Origin: Bin87 sp963663945
Lineage (GTDB): Bacteria > Chloroflexota > Dehalococcoidia > Lucifugimonadales > UBA3495
DNA length: 64,000 nt
Reading direction: 5' to 3'
NCBI GenBank assembly: GCA_963663945.1
Contig: OY760687.1
Span: forward strand, 3,224,001-3,288,000
Below are positions 16,846-24,840 of the stretch, piece by piece. The notes under the pieces are model-generated. The model ran no database searches, was not told where the DNA came from, and saw only the letters and a program-made list of their open reading frames with translations. The position numbers were made by a program, and so were the translations under genes. Within the stretch, counting starts at the first letter, position 1; each line of letters starts with the position of its first letter.

Positions 16846-17343
16846 TCACATTCCAAGGGCGTCGCGGATGGCGCGGAGCTGGTTGAGGTGCTCGCCCCAA
16901 TGCCGTTCCAGGCCGTCAATGAACGACTGTGCCGTGCGGGGTTCGTGGATTTCGCGGTGCGGCAGGTGGGCCATGGCGGTTCGTTCCTCGAAGTCGCCAT
17001 CCCCGGCGTTGGCGATGGCATCCTCGGCGGTTTGCAGAATGGCCAGGGGTCCCGCCAGGGCATCGTCGATTTCGGCGGCAAGGCGATCCGGCGTCATGTT
17101 GCTGATGTCGGGCAGGATGGTAACCTCTTCAAGATTGCCGTTCAATACGCCGGCGATAACGCTGCCGATGCCGCCTTCGGGCGTGTCCACCAGGTGGTAG
17201 AGGACCTCGCGGGCGCACCATGGATCAGCGTCGGATCCGGAGGCGTCCTTCCAGTCCAGGCAGTAGTCCATGCCGTCCAGGAGCGTGGTCAGCTCTTCGC
17301 GGACGCGGCGGACGGTGGCGAGGTTAGTTGCGCGGTCGGCCAT
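16846..17343 (-). CDS. DinB-like four-helix bundle protein
   Basis: 165 residues from Met at 17343 (MADRATNLATVRRVREEL). The pattern DPWCAREVLYHLVDTPEGG at about 40-58 and a C-terminal HWGEHLNQLRAIRDAL match the DinB/YfiT metal-binding bundle, with His residues as candidate ligands. Such proteins are metal-dependent thiol S-transferases or of unknown role. The start overlaps the end of the upstream membrane-protein gene by 20 nt, so the two are co-expressed. Confidence 0.65.
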   Translation of the reverse strand: MADRATNLATVRRVREELTTLLDGMDYCLDWKDASGSDADPWCAREVLYHLVDTPEGGIGSVIAGVLNGNLEEVTILPDISNMTPDRLAAEIDDALAGPLAILQTAEDAIANAGDGDFEERTAMAHLPHREIHEPRTAQSFIDGLERHWGEHLNQLRAIRDALGM

Positions 17344-18058
17344 ATTCGTACTCTCCGGTTGCGTTTTGAGGGGCATCGTCGGCGTCGAGGGTGGGCGCCG
17401 GCGGCTTGAGCAGACCGGCGACCAGCCAAATTCCGCTCACGACGAGCCAGGCGAGGAAGACGATACCCGACACGCGGTGCATGGCGGTGGCGGCATCGAC
17501 CCAGATGAAGAGCATGGCGACGCCGATGACGAGAGCGGCAACGGCTGCGCCCTTGAGCACGCCGCCCACCCGCCACTGCACCGGGGCCAGGGCGATGAGG
17601 CCCAGGCCGGCCAGGGAGAAGCCGAGCTTGCCGGTGATCCAACGGGCGGTGTCCAGGCGGCTGGCCAACTCGAACAAGCGGGCGTCATCAAAAGCAATTG
17701 CGGACGGGCCGACGTTGGTCAGGATTAGCGCGCACACACCAGATACGACCGTTATCACGCCCGACAACGACAGGGCGGTCATCGCCAGTTTCGCCGGCGC
17801 CGAATACCAGGGCGTCGTCACGGATCTCAATAGTCCCGCCGCCACCATCAGAAAGATGCCCGAGACGATGCGGGCCACGGCGCTGTAGGTGTAGGCCAGC
17901 GTATTCTCGTCGATTGCCTCGAGGGTCAGGCGCAGGGTCGGCTGGTCGGCATCTGCGATAATCCGGGCTGGCACCATAATCGCGGTGGCCAGGGCGGTGA
18001 GCAGGAGGAACGCGCCGGCCAGACGAGGGCTGGCAGCGATAAAGGCGGCGATAGTCAT
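17324..18058 (-). CDS. Six- to seven-helix integral membrane protein (DUF4386-like)
   Basis: 244 residues with hydrophobic stretches at about 8-30 (RLAGAFLLLTALATAIMVPA), 58-78, 88-112, 145-160, 170-190 and 198-220. The spacing and the LAGAFLLL...IVSGIFLMVAAGLL pattern resemble the DUF4386 family of unknown function. The C-terminus after residue 222 is polar and cytoplasmic-looking. The gene is the first of a pair with the DinB-like gene (20-nt overlap). No transport motif is visible. Confidence 0.6.
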   Translation of the reverse strand: MTIAAFIAASPRLAGAFLLLTALATAIMVPARIIADADQPTLRLTLEAIDENTLAYTYSAVARIVSGIFLMVAAGLLRSVTTPWYSAPAKLAMTALSLSGVITVVSGVCALILTNVGPSAIAFDDARLFELASRLDTARWITGKLGFSLAGLGLIALAPVQWRVGGVLKGAAVAALVIGVAMLFIWVDAATAMHRVSGIVFLAWLVVSGIWLVAGLLKPPAPTLDADDAPQNATGEYEYGRPRN

Positions 18059-18074
18059 GTCAATCGGTCACGGG

Positions 18075-18428
18075 TCAGGCGGTCAGGGGGAGGAGACGGT
18101 TGATGAGTGTGTGAGTTTTCGCTACCGCGCTATTCAACAACTCAGGAGGCATATCGTTGTGGTAGAAATGGGCGTGCAATCTCTGGGCTTCGCTGAAGTC
18201 GCGCCGGATGGACCCATCGCCCAATTCACTCACCAGGTTACGTACCGTTGCCCGGCGATGTTGATGGTCCTGTATGGGCTCTTGGCGATTCATGGCGATG
18301 ACTATGACAATCTGAGTGACCGCGCCCCACAGCATTTCGGCGCCGACCATGGAGTTACCGGCACCAAAAAAATGATTGGCGAGAGCGATGAATTCTCGCG
18401 CGGCCCTGATGCGCTCCTCGGCGGTCAT
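18075..18428 (-). CDS. Small helical protein, HEPN/PaREP1-like
   Basis: 117 residues, all helical. FFGAGNSMVGAEMLWGAVTQIVIVIA and SEAQRLHAHFYHNDMPPELL resemble the PaREP1/HEPN fold, in which a short LHxxFYH segment follows a helix pair. The classical R-x4-6-H RNase motif is not clear. The gene overlaps the preceding one by 4 nt (ATGA type), and that gene is a longer version of the same fold, so they probably make a heteromeric pair. Confidence 0.55.
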   Translation of the reverse strand: MTAEERIRAAREFIALANHFFGAGNSMVGAEMLWGAVTQIVIVIAMNRQEPIQDHQHRRATVRNLVSELGDGSIRRDFSEAQRLHAHFYHNDMPPELLNSAVAKTHTLINRLLPLTA

Positions 18429-18793
18429 TCGATCCGGCGCGCCGGGCGTCCCAGTATCCTTTCGACAAAGCCCGGAGCAAGATCCCAGTCTTCGATCACT
18501 TCGTAGTCTTCAAATATCTTCCACTGGGCGTTGGCACGGTGACACTCCGCGTAGTTCAGCTCTGATTCAGCGGAGGATTCATCGGACTGTTCACGGGCGA
18601 TCTTGCGCCCGGCCGCGTAAATTTCCTCAAAGGTTGCGTGGGGCCAACCCCTTTTTTCGGCAACGAACTTGATGGCCAACGCGGTAGCGTCCCACATTTT
18701 CTGGCTGGCCAAGCAGTAATCCTGCTGACCCAATGCCAGATCAGCCTCCCAAACTACGCTCTGAACTTTTCGCGCTTGCTCCGGCGATAGCAT
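18425..18793 (-). CDS. Small helical protein, HEPN/PaREP1-like, partner of the next gene
   Basis: 122 residues from Met at 18793 (MLSPEQARKVQSVVWEAD); an earlier Met at 18826 lies inside the likely promoter. ADLALGQQDYCLASQKMWDATALAIKFVAEKRGW is the helix-hairpin typical of PaREP1/HEPN-type proteins. The 4-nt overlap with 18075-18428 makes a two-gene operon. These pairs are sometimes nucleotide-binding toxin-antitoxin-like modules, but no nucleotidyltransferase is present here, so the role is open. Confidence 0.55.
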   Translation of the reverse strand: MLSPEQARKVQSVVWEADLALGQQDYCLASQKMWDATALAIKFVAEKRGWPHATFEEIYAAGRKIAREQSDESSAESELNYAECHRANAQWKIFEDYEVIEDWDLAPGFVERILGRPARRIE

Positions 18794-18824
18794 GGCTCTC
18801 TCCGAATCGAATCCACACTCAACC

Positions 18825-18830
18825 ATTATA
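18825..18830 (-). promoter_or_regulatory. Candidate -10 box for the HEPN-like pair
   Basis: TATAAT on the minus strand, 31 nt before the Met at 18793. It overlaps the earlier alternative start, which supports 18793 as the true start. Confidence 0.35.
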
Positions 18831-18847
18831 GCGGCTGTACGAAGCGT

Positions 18848-20176
18848 TTAGCCGCTGGCAGCGGCCGGCTCGGGGTCGCGGCCTCGGCCCGGGATGGCCA
18901 GGGATGCGAGGAAGCCCACGGCGTAGATGCCGCCGGCGATGAAGAAGCCGTACTGCCAGCCGAGCCACTCGATGGGGCCGAATATGAACACGGCGGCGAC
19001 GGCCCCGAAAAGGACGTTGTTGCCCCACATCAGGCCGAGGAAGCTGGACTCCAGGCGGTAGCGGGCGGCGACGTCGGCTGCGGCTGCCGAGGTGAGGTTG
19101 ATCACCGTGAAGTGCTGCAAGCCGTAGAGCGCGACACAGAGCGTTATCCAGACCGAATACTGTTGCCCGCCCAGGGGAATGGCGATGGTCAAAACCGTGG
19201 CAAAGGCCATTAGGAACACGATGAGCGGCTTGCGTCCTATACGGTCGGACAGGGCGCCCAGCAGCGGGGCGGTGAACATCGCCGGGCCGACCATCAGCGC
19301 CAGGTGCGCGGAGGCCTGGAAGGTGTTGATGCCCAGCGCCTGGGTGAGGTACAGCGGCACCAGGAACAGCATGGACCCGTCGGCCATGCCGCGCACCGCG
19401 GCCACCGCGAAGATGGCCCAAAGGCCCGTTCCCCGGAAGGCCACGTAGGTGCCCTGCCACATGGTCCGCAGCCGCTGTCGCAGGTCGACGTTCACCGGCG
19501 GCGCGTTGCCGGCGTGGCGCAGCAGTCCGTAGATGACGAAGGTGGCGACGAACATGATGGGCGCGCCGAAGGCCAGGATCCAGCGCCAGCTGACCGGCTC
19601 CAGGCCCAGTTCCCAGCCCATCGCCAGCCCGTCGGCGGCCTCCCAGCGCAGGGCACCCAGCAGCAGGATGCCGGCGATCATCGGGCCCACCACGTCGCCG
19701 ACGCTGCCGGTGGAGCGGTGCATGGACAGGAACAGCCCTCGGCGATTGGGGAACCGCTGGGCCAACAGACCCAGCGCGGGCGGGTGCCACAGTGCCGCGC
19801 CGGCCGATGCCAGGGCAAGCGCCATCAGGATCACGCCATACGACGGCGAGATCGCAATCAGCAGCAGGCCCACGGCGGTGAGCAGGGCGCTGATGGACAG
19901 CACCCACGCGATCCGGTGGTGGAGCAGGTCGGACAGGAACCCGCCGGTGACGCTGGTGATTCCGGCTGCGGCCGAGCGCACCGCCACGATGGCCCCCACC
20001 TGCAGCGCGCCGAGGCCCAGATCCACGGCCATCACCGTGGTCAGCAGCGGGATGCTGTTGGAGATGAGGTGTTCGAAGCCGTGGGCGCCGATCAGCGTGG
20101 ACGCCAGTACACGGTTGCCGGTGCGACGGTCACCCGTCGCCGGCGCATCGGGAAGCGTCCCCTGCGCTGCTGCCAA
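18848..20176 (-). CDS. MFS transporter (Fsr-like), paralogue of the next gene
   Basis: 442 residues, about 12 membrane segments. The motif SAGAALWHPPALGLLAQRFPNRRGL followed by SMHRSTGSVGDVVGP recalls the fosmidomycin-resistance (Fsr) branch. GALSDRIGRKPLIVF is the MFS loop signature between TM8 and TM9. It is close in sequence throughout to the MFS encoded at 20195-21538, with an 18-nt gap, so this is a recent tandem duplication. Export of a small molecule by proton antiport is the family norm; the substrate is unknown. Confidence 0.88.
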   Translation of the reverse strand: MAAAQGTLPDAPATGDRRTGNRVLASTLIGAHGFEHLISNSIPLLTTVMAVDLGLGALQVGAIVAVRSAAAGITSVTGGFLSDLLHHRIAWVLSISALLTAVGLLLIAISPSYGVILMALALASAGAALWHPPALGLLAQRFPNRRGLFLSMHRSTGSVGDVVGPMIAGILLLGALRWEAADGLAMGWELGLEPVSWRWILAFGAPIMFVATFVIYGLLRHAGNAPPVNVDLRQRLRTMWQGTYVAFRGTGLWAIFAVAAVRGMADGSMLFLVPLYLTQALGINTFQASAHLALMVGPAMFTAPLLGALSDRIGRKPLIVFLMAFATVLTIAIPLGGQQYSVWITLCVALYGLQHFTVINLTSAAAADVAARYRLESSFLGLMWGNNVLFGAVAAVFIFGPIEWLGWQYGFFIAGGIYAVGFLASLAIPGRGRDPEPAAASG

Positions 20177-20194
20177 TCCGAATTTACCCTGCGG

Positions 20195-21538
20195 CTAGGC
20201 CGGCGACGGGACGGCCTCGGGTTCGCGTGGCTTGCCGGGGATCAGCAGCGAGACGAGGAAGCCGGCGAAGTAGATGGCGGCGGCGATGAAGAAGCCGTAC
20301 TGCCAGTCGAACCATTCCACCGGGCCGAAGATCATGAAGGCAGCGATGGCCCCGAACAGGGTGTTGTTGCCCCACATCAGGCCCAGGAAGCTGGACTCCA
20401 GCCGACGTCCGGCGGCGATGTCGGCGGCGGCGGCCTGGGTCAGGTTGTTGACCGAGAAGTTCATCATCCCGTAGATGGCGACGAAGACGGTGATCCACGG
20501 GCTGTAGCCCTCGCCGCTGACCATGATGATGGCGATGGTGAGCATCGTGGTGACGCCCATGATGAAGATGATCAGGGGGCGGCGGCCGATGCGGTCGGAC
20601 AATGAGCCGATGATCGGGCCGAAGAGGATGCCGGGGAGCACCATCAGCATGACGTGGACGGCGGCCTGGAATTCGCCGACTCCCAGGTGGATCAGATACA
20701 GGGGGACCAGGAACACGAGGGAGCGGTCGGCCATGCCGCGCACGGCGGAGACGGTGAAGATGGACCACATGCCGGTGCCGCGGAAGGCGTCCTTCATACC
20801 GGCCCAGTTGGTGCGGACGCGGGCGCCGATGTCAACGTTTACCGGCCGCTCGCTGCCGGCGTTGCGCAACAGGATGAAGATGACCACCGTCGCGATGAAC
20901 ATCACCGGCGTGCTGAACCCGAGGATGTAGCGCCAGTCCACGGTGCCCCAGGGCAAGGGCCACGACACTGCGACCTCGGCATCGCCAACGCCGCCGCTCC
21001 AGGTCAGGGCGCCGGCAATGAGCGCGCCGGCGGCCAGGGGGCCGATGACGTCGCCGACGCTGCCGGTGGAACGGTGCATGGATATGAACAGGCCGCGCCG
21101 CTCGGGGAAGCGCCGGGCGAGCAGGCCCAGGGCCGGCGGATGCCACAACGCGCTGCCCATGGATCCCAGCGCCAGGGCGCAGAGGATCAGGGCGTAGGAT
21201 GGGGCGATGGACATGAGCAGGTAGCCAGTGCCGATCATCAGCGTGCTGATCGCCAGCACCCAGGCCACCCTATGGTGGAACAGATCGACGAGGAACCCGC
21301 CAGCGGTGCTGGTAATGCCGCCGAAGATGGAGCGGATGGCAACCACCGCGCCGACGCTGAGCGCGCCCAGCTCGAACTCGGTGATGATGGCCAGGATGAT
21401 GATGGGGATGCTGTGGGCGTACAGGTGCTCGAAGGCGTGAGCGCCCACCAGCGTTGTCGCCATCACCGAGCCCCGGGTGCGGGGCGGCGCATCCTGCGTC
21501 GTGGATTGAGAGGGGCTGACGCCGGCTGCCTGTGCCAT
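20195..21538 (-). CDS. MFS transporter (Fsr-like), first of a tandem pair
   Basis: 447 residues, about 12 membrane segments. It shares with its neighbour VGAHAFEHLYAHSIPI near the N-terminus, SALWHPPALGLLARRFPERRGL, SMHRSTGSVGDVIGP, GSLSDRIGRRPLIIF and SSFLGLMWGNNTLFGAIAAF near the C-terminus. A TATAAT box lies 43 nt upstream and the array of 88-bp repeats lies farther upstream, so the pair may be regulated from that region. Two near-identical transporters in tandem could form a heteromer or have diverged in substrate. Confidence 0.88.
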   Translation of the reverse strand: MAQAAGVSPSQSTTQDAPPRTRGSVMATTLVGAHAFEHLYAHSIPIIILAIITEFELGALSVGAVVAIRSIFGGITSTAGGFLVDLFHHRVAWVLAISTLMIGTGYLLMSIAPSYALILCALALGSMGSALWHPPALGLLARRFPERRGLFISMHRSTGSVGDVIGPLAAGALIAGALTWSGGVGDAEVAVSWPLPWGTVDWRYILGFSTPVMFIATVVIFILLRNAGSERPVNVDIGARVRTNWAGMKDAFRGTGMWSIFTVSAVRGMADRSLVFLVPLYLIHLGVGEFQAAVHVMLMVLPGILFGPIIGSLSDRIGRRPLIIFIMGVTTMLTIAIIMVSGEGYSPWITVFVAIYGMMNFSVNNLTQAAAADIAAGRRLESSFLGLMWGNNTLFGAIAAFMIFGPVEWFDWQYGFFIAAAIYFAGFLVSLLIPGKPREPEAVPSPA

Positions 21539-21581
21539 GTATTGCGCTCCTCAGAAGGTGGCCAGGGGCGGGATGGGCCGC

Positions 21582-21587
21582 ATTATA
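21582..21587 (-). promoter_or_regulatory. Candidate -10 box for the MFS pair
   Basis: TATAAT on the minus strand, 43 nt before the ATG at 21538. No standard -35 element. Confidence 0.4.
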
Positions 21588-21632
21588 CACTCCAACCCAG
21601 ATGACGCCACAGCAGTGCTAGCCTCGGGCTTG

Positions 21633-21720
21633 TTTTGCAAGCAACGTGCAAGCAAAATCCAGCGGCGCTCCAGTAGAGACGGAGTGGTTTGCGTGGCGAA
21701 ATAGCCTGTTTTTGCAAGCA
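21633..21720. repeat. Degenerate copies of the 88-bp repeat
   Basis: TTTTGCAAgcaaCGTGCAAgcA at 21633, followed by AATCCAGCGG, aligns with the start of the 88-bp unit (TTTTGCAAatggCGTGCAAatA, then AATCGAGCGG). Another TTTTTGCAAGCA occurs near 21709. These are diverged copies or independent TTTTGCAA sites. Confidence 0.5.
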
Positions 21721-21784
21721 GATTTAGGCGCGGTTGATCGGAGAATCTAAGCGATTAATGCAATTGGAAGGCGTGTTCTCCGGA

Positions 21785-22072
21785 GATTTTGCAAATGGCG
21801 TGCAAATAGAAATCGAGCGGTCCATCCCGTAGGAAAAAGACGACCCCATTGGAAAAACGCGGGATTTTCGGGGATTTTGCAAATGGCGTGCAAATAGAAA
21901 TCGAGCGGTCCATCCCGTAGGAAAAAGACGACCCCATTGGAAAAACGCGGGATTTTCGGGGATTTTGCAAATGGCGTGCAAATAGAAATCGAGCGGTCCA
22001 TCCCGTAGGAAAAAGACGACCCCATTGGAAAAACGCGGGATTTTCGGGGATTTTGCAAATGGCGTGCAAATA
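21785..22072. repeat. 88-bp tandem repeat array, three copies plus a 24-nt fourth
   Basis: Units start at 21785, 21873, 21961 and 22049, exactly 88 bp apart, and copies are essentially identical across nearly the whole unit (the last is truncated after TGCAAATA). Each unit begins GATTTTGCAAATGGCGTGCA, which contains the direct pair TGCAAAT-ggcg-TGCAAAT. It lies between the stop of the COG2865-type regulator (22076) and the MFS promoter. Because 88 is not a multiple of three, the copies fall in three different frames, so this is not a protein repeat. It could be an operator or binding array, or a replication slippage product. Confidence 0.9.
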
Positions 22073-22075
22073 AAG

Positions 22076-22366
22076 TCATGCTGCCCAAAACGGTAGGTAC
22101 GTGCGGAACCTATTGCCAACGTCGGGGTCTCGGACGACAATCAGTCCATCTTCTACAGCTTCCCTAAGCAGTCGGGATGCCCGGTCAACATGGTCGCTCG
22201 CAATGCCAAACCGTTCCCTCAGCGACGTGTTGTTCATCGGCTGGCTCAGCTTATAGTGCAGGCAGGCGTGCAGGTAGCAGGCGCGTACCCTCTCCGTACG
22301 GTCCATATCGGATAAATCTTTATGCGCGAACAGCACGGCCCGTGTGAACCCCTCGTCCGAATTCAA
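22076..22366 (-). pseudogene. C-terminal winged-helix part of the COG2865 regulator, out of frame with its body
   Basis: About 96 residues in a second reading frame, DEGFTRAVLFAHKDLSDMD...RACYLHACLHYKL...NTSLRERFGIASDHVDRASRLL. This is the normal C-terminal end of COG2865 proteins, directly continuing the body encoded at 22320-23546. There is only a TTG at 22364 and no ribosome site, so it is not a separate gene. One extra base near 22355-22365 (around GAATTCGGACGAG) would explain the split. The last residues end 4 nt before the truncated fourth 88-bp repeat. Confidence 0.75.
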
Positions 22367-23546
22367 ACAGCGGCGCGGGCAACAACTCAGATTCCACCGC
22401 TAAGACGGCTTTCTCAATGCCGCTGCCGCGCTCCTCGCATACGCCAATGCGACGCATCATGGACGCCAGCGTTTCGTTGCGCGATCTGGGCGGGCTACCG
22501 AGGAACCGCTGTGTGTTCACCAGCGGTGCCCCAGGGTTCGTAATCTCAACGCGGGCGTCGAAGATCTCAACCATAGGGCCGGCTCCGGTCACCGAAAAAT
22601 CCTGATGAATCAGCGCGTTGGCCACCAGTTCCCGCACCGCTAACTCGGGGACCATCGGCGATGTCCGGCGCAACCCTTGCCCGATGGTTTCATTGGATAT
22701 TCTGTCGTTAATGTATTTGATCAAATTGGTGAAGCCTGCCGCGTAACCCCAAGAACCCTGACGTTCGCCCACGGATTCGGCTCGGCTCGCTCCCTGGTAC
22801 TGAATGACTCTGATGGATTTACGCTCGAGTCGTCGAAAATCGCCAAGCCGATTGGAGAACAAGATGGCACCCAAGTTGGTGATGTTCCAACCCCCTGCGG
22901 CACAGGGCGCAATCAGCCGGTCTTGCTCGAGTTCGTATAGGATGGAGTCAAGACTCTCCGGCGCTGGTTTTTGGAGCAAGCTGAAGTAGGCTCCATAATT
23001 CAGTTTGAGAATGACGTCGTCACCACTCAATCGCTCTGCGGCTACTCCATCTTCAAAGCTTGCTCTTTCGGAGAGGTTCCACAGAGCACGTTCCTTTTCG
23101 GGATGGTTACGAAGCTCCGTCTTCACATCGCCAATACGAACATATTCTTTTCCCCAGATAGCAACAGGCTGTTGCTTTGTTGGTTCGATCTCCAGTACCA
23201 CTACACGTTTCCCGTCGATCACGACTTCGTGGAAGCGAAAGTCCATGGGTGGGGTCAGCCCCCTCCTCAACCAGTTTTCCAGAGGCTCTCCGCCTTGCTT
23301 CGTCATAGAAGGCTTGAACTGCGTGCCGATAACAGCATGGACATCGTCCGTAACGCCCCAGAGCATATATGCGGCAGTTTCCCCATTAAGGGCAGCTCCG
23401 TTAGCCAATGCCGAAATATATTCACCTATCTCGTTCGGCGCGGTTGCCTGGTTGACTTTGAACTCCACCCACTCAGGTTCCCGTGGTAAGTTGCAAAGAT
23501 TGTGAACCAGTTCTGCCAAGTAAGCAGCATCACGTATCGGAATCAT
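22320..23546 (-). CDS. COG2865-type predicted regulator (Schlafen AlbA_2 + HATPase_c_4), frameshifted at its 3' end
   Basis: About 408 residues from Met at 23546 (MIPIRDAAYLAELVHNL). The AlbA_2 DNA-binding domain has EWVEFKVNQATAPNEIGEYISALANGAAL and YMLWGV, then KEYVRIGDVKTELRNHPEKE. The ATP-binding GHKL-like part has MVPELAVRELVANALIHQDF, EIFDARVEITNPGAP and IGVCEERGSGIEKA. The frame then ends at PLFEFGRGVHTGRAVRA, whereas homologues continue into a winged helix that is present in the other frame (22076-22366). So the gene is broken, or the sequence has an indel. These regulators are thought to sense nucleotides and control nearby loci. Confidence 0.8.
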   Translation of the reverse strand: MIPIRDAAYLAELVHNLCNLPREPEWVEFKVNQATAPNEIGEYISALANGAALNGETAAYMLWGVTDDVHAVIGTQFKPSMTKQGGEPLENWLRRGLTPPMDFRFHEVVIDGKRVVVLEIEPTKQQPVAIWGKEYVRIGDVKTELRNHPEKERALWNLSERASFEDGVAAERLSGDDVILKLNYGAYFSLLQKPAPESLDSILYELEQDRLIAPCAAGGWNITNLGAILFSNRLGDFRRLERKSIRVIQYQGASRAESVGERQGSWGYAAGFTNLIKYINDRISNETIGQGLRRTSPMVPELAVRELVANALIHQDFSVTGAGPMVEIFDARVEITNPGAPLVNTQRFLGSPPRSRNETLASMMRRIGVCEERGSGIEKAVLAVESELLPAPLFEFGRGVHTGRAVRA

Positions 23547-23648
23547 ATCGGCACGCCCTTGATGGCTTCTGGAATGCATCGCATATTGTACCTGATAGCT
23601 GCTGTGCTATCTCTGGTCACCATGTCGAAAAAGCGTATGTGTGGCCAG

Positions 23649-23780
23649 TCAGTATTCGTAGGACATCTGCTGGAGCACGTCGCGGTCAGACGTAACGGTC
23701 AAGCCCAGCATTAGCAGCAGGCGGGCTTTTTGGGGCAGAAGATTGTCAGAAACTTTGGAGCCCTGCTCTTCTTGCGCAGG
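23649..23780 (-). pseudogene. C-terminal remnant of an asparaginase gene
   Basis: The last ~43 codons of an open frame read EEQGSKVSDNLLPQKARLLL...LTVTSDRDVLQQMSYEY. This matches the C-terminus of the intact asparaginase at 26816-27817 (DEQGFIVSDNLMPQKARLLL...VTQDRGALQDMFYQF) at most positions, including the nucleotide level. Nothing upstream of it belongs to asparaginase: homology stops at the hairpin at 23784-23817. It is a truncated copy with no catalytic part. Confidence 0.85.
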
Positions 23781-23783
23781 ATC

Positions 23784-23817
23784 AACGCCCCGCGACCGTG
23801 GATTGGTCGCGGGGCGT
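23784..23817 (+). terminator. Strong hairpin at the end of the asparaginase remnant homology
   Basis: AACGCCCCGCGACC and GGTCGCGGGGCGTT form a perfect 14-bp stem with a 6-nt loop, followed on the plus strand by TCTTTGG. It lies 80 nt beyond the receptor gene stop. The flanking genes are on the minus strand, so the T-rich side points the wrong way; it may act in both directions or mark a recombination break. Confidence 0.55.
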
Positions 23818-23896
23818 TTCTTTGGTCGGGACCGCTTCACAGTCACACGATCATTGGAGCAACGCGGTGTGAGCGCATAGGGGCAAGCCCGCGAGG

Positions 23897-24835
23897 TTAC
23901 CGGACCACGCTGTACTGCCCATTGGGGTCGATTTGGGTCAGGAACACGGCGTCGGATCCTTGGTTGTCGGTAGCGCCGAACATCAGCTCGAAGCCGTCCA
24001 GGTCGATTGTCCCGGCGGTCTGGACCTCGTTGAGGAAGCACGTCCGGGTGACGTTCTGTCCGCAGGCATCCACGGCGTAAATCGCCAGGCGTCCGGCGAG
24101 GTAGCCCTCGAGAGAGACGAACCCGGGTTGAGCCTGGGGATCGACCGACTCCAATGCGGCCTGGTATTTGACAATGAGCGGGTCGTCAGTATTGCCCGGC
24201 AGCGGTACCACCTGCGTGAAGAACACGTTGCCGCGGGATTCGCCAAGCGTGGTGAGCCCTGCGGCCAGGGCATCGCTGTCCACGAAGGACACGTTCATGA
24301 AGATCGGATCGTCACCCAGCTTCTCGCGGAGCATCTGGATTGCCTGGGCCGCCGGCGCGGAGGCGCCGATTATGATCACTGCCTGAGGCGCCGGGTCCGC
24401 TTCCGAGATACGGAAGACCGCTGACTGCACGGCTTCGGTGTTCCGCCGGTAATACCAGGACTCCACCAGCTGCATGTTCCGGGCAGCCACCTGCTGCTTT
24501 ACGCCAGTGAGACCGTCCAGGCCGTACGAATCGTTTTGGTAAAGCACGGCGATGCGGGTGATGCCCTGGCCCTGAAGGTACTCCAACATCCGGTCGGTTT
24601 CCTGGTGATAAGAGGCACGCAGGTTGAGGACGTTGGTCAGCGTATCCTCGCGCAACAGCTGAGCGCCGGTGAAGGGGGCGACGAAGGGCACGCCTTCCCG
24701 TTGGGCCAGCGGGGACACCGCGCGGGATGTGGGAGTGCCAACCGCGCCGATCAGGGCAAATACCTGTTCGTCGTTAATCAGTTCCTGGGTATTGGCAAAG
24801 GCACGATCGGGTTCGTAGCCATCGTCGCGGTACAC
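23897..24835 (-). pseudogene. C-terminal part of a receptor gene: type 1 periplasmic binding domain (Peripla_BP_6)
   Basis: 312 residues in a frame different from the N-terminal half (24841-26274). It starts MYRDDGYEPDRAFANTQELI and has DEQVFALIGAVGTPTSRAVSPLAQREGVPFVAPFTGAQLL, then ITRIAVLYQNDSYGLDGLTGVKQQV, all typical of LivJ-like amino-acid/amide receptors. The reading frame upstream of this Met, across the overlap, encodes VNGRTLNLVYRDDGYE, which is the natural continuation of QAAFQEAG in the other half. The domain is thus complete but split by one frameshift at about 24845-24875. No permease or ATPase for it is in the window. Confidence 0.75.
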
Positions 24836-24840
24836 CAGGT

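Noticed and set aside
21785..22072. CRISPR array
   Set aside because: The units are directly adjacent with no unique spacers, and no cas genes are nearby.
21724..22140. Three minus-strand frames through the 88-bp repeats
   Set aside because: The 88-bp period shifts frame at each unit, so the 'protein repeats' are an artefact of the DNA repeats.
23649..24041. 130-residue ORF as an intact gene
   Set aside because: Only the last ~43 codons match asparaginase; the rest is unrelated and includes the terminator hairpin.
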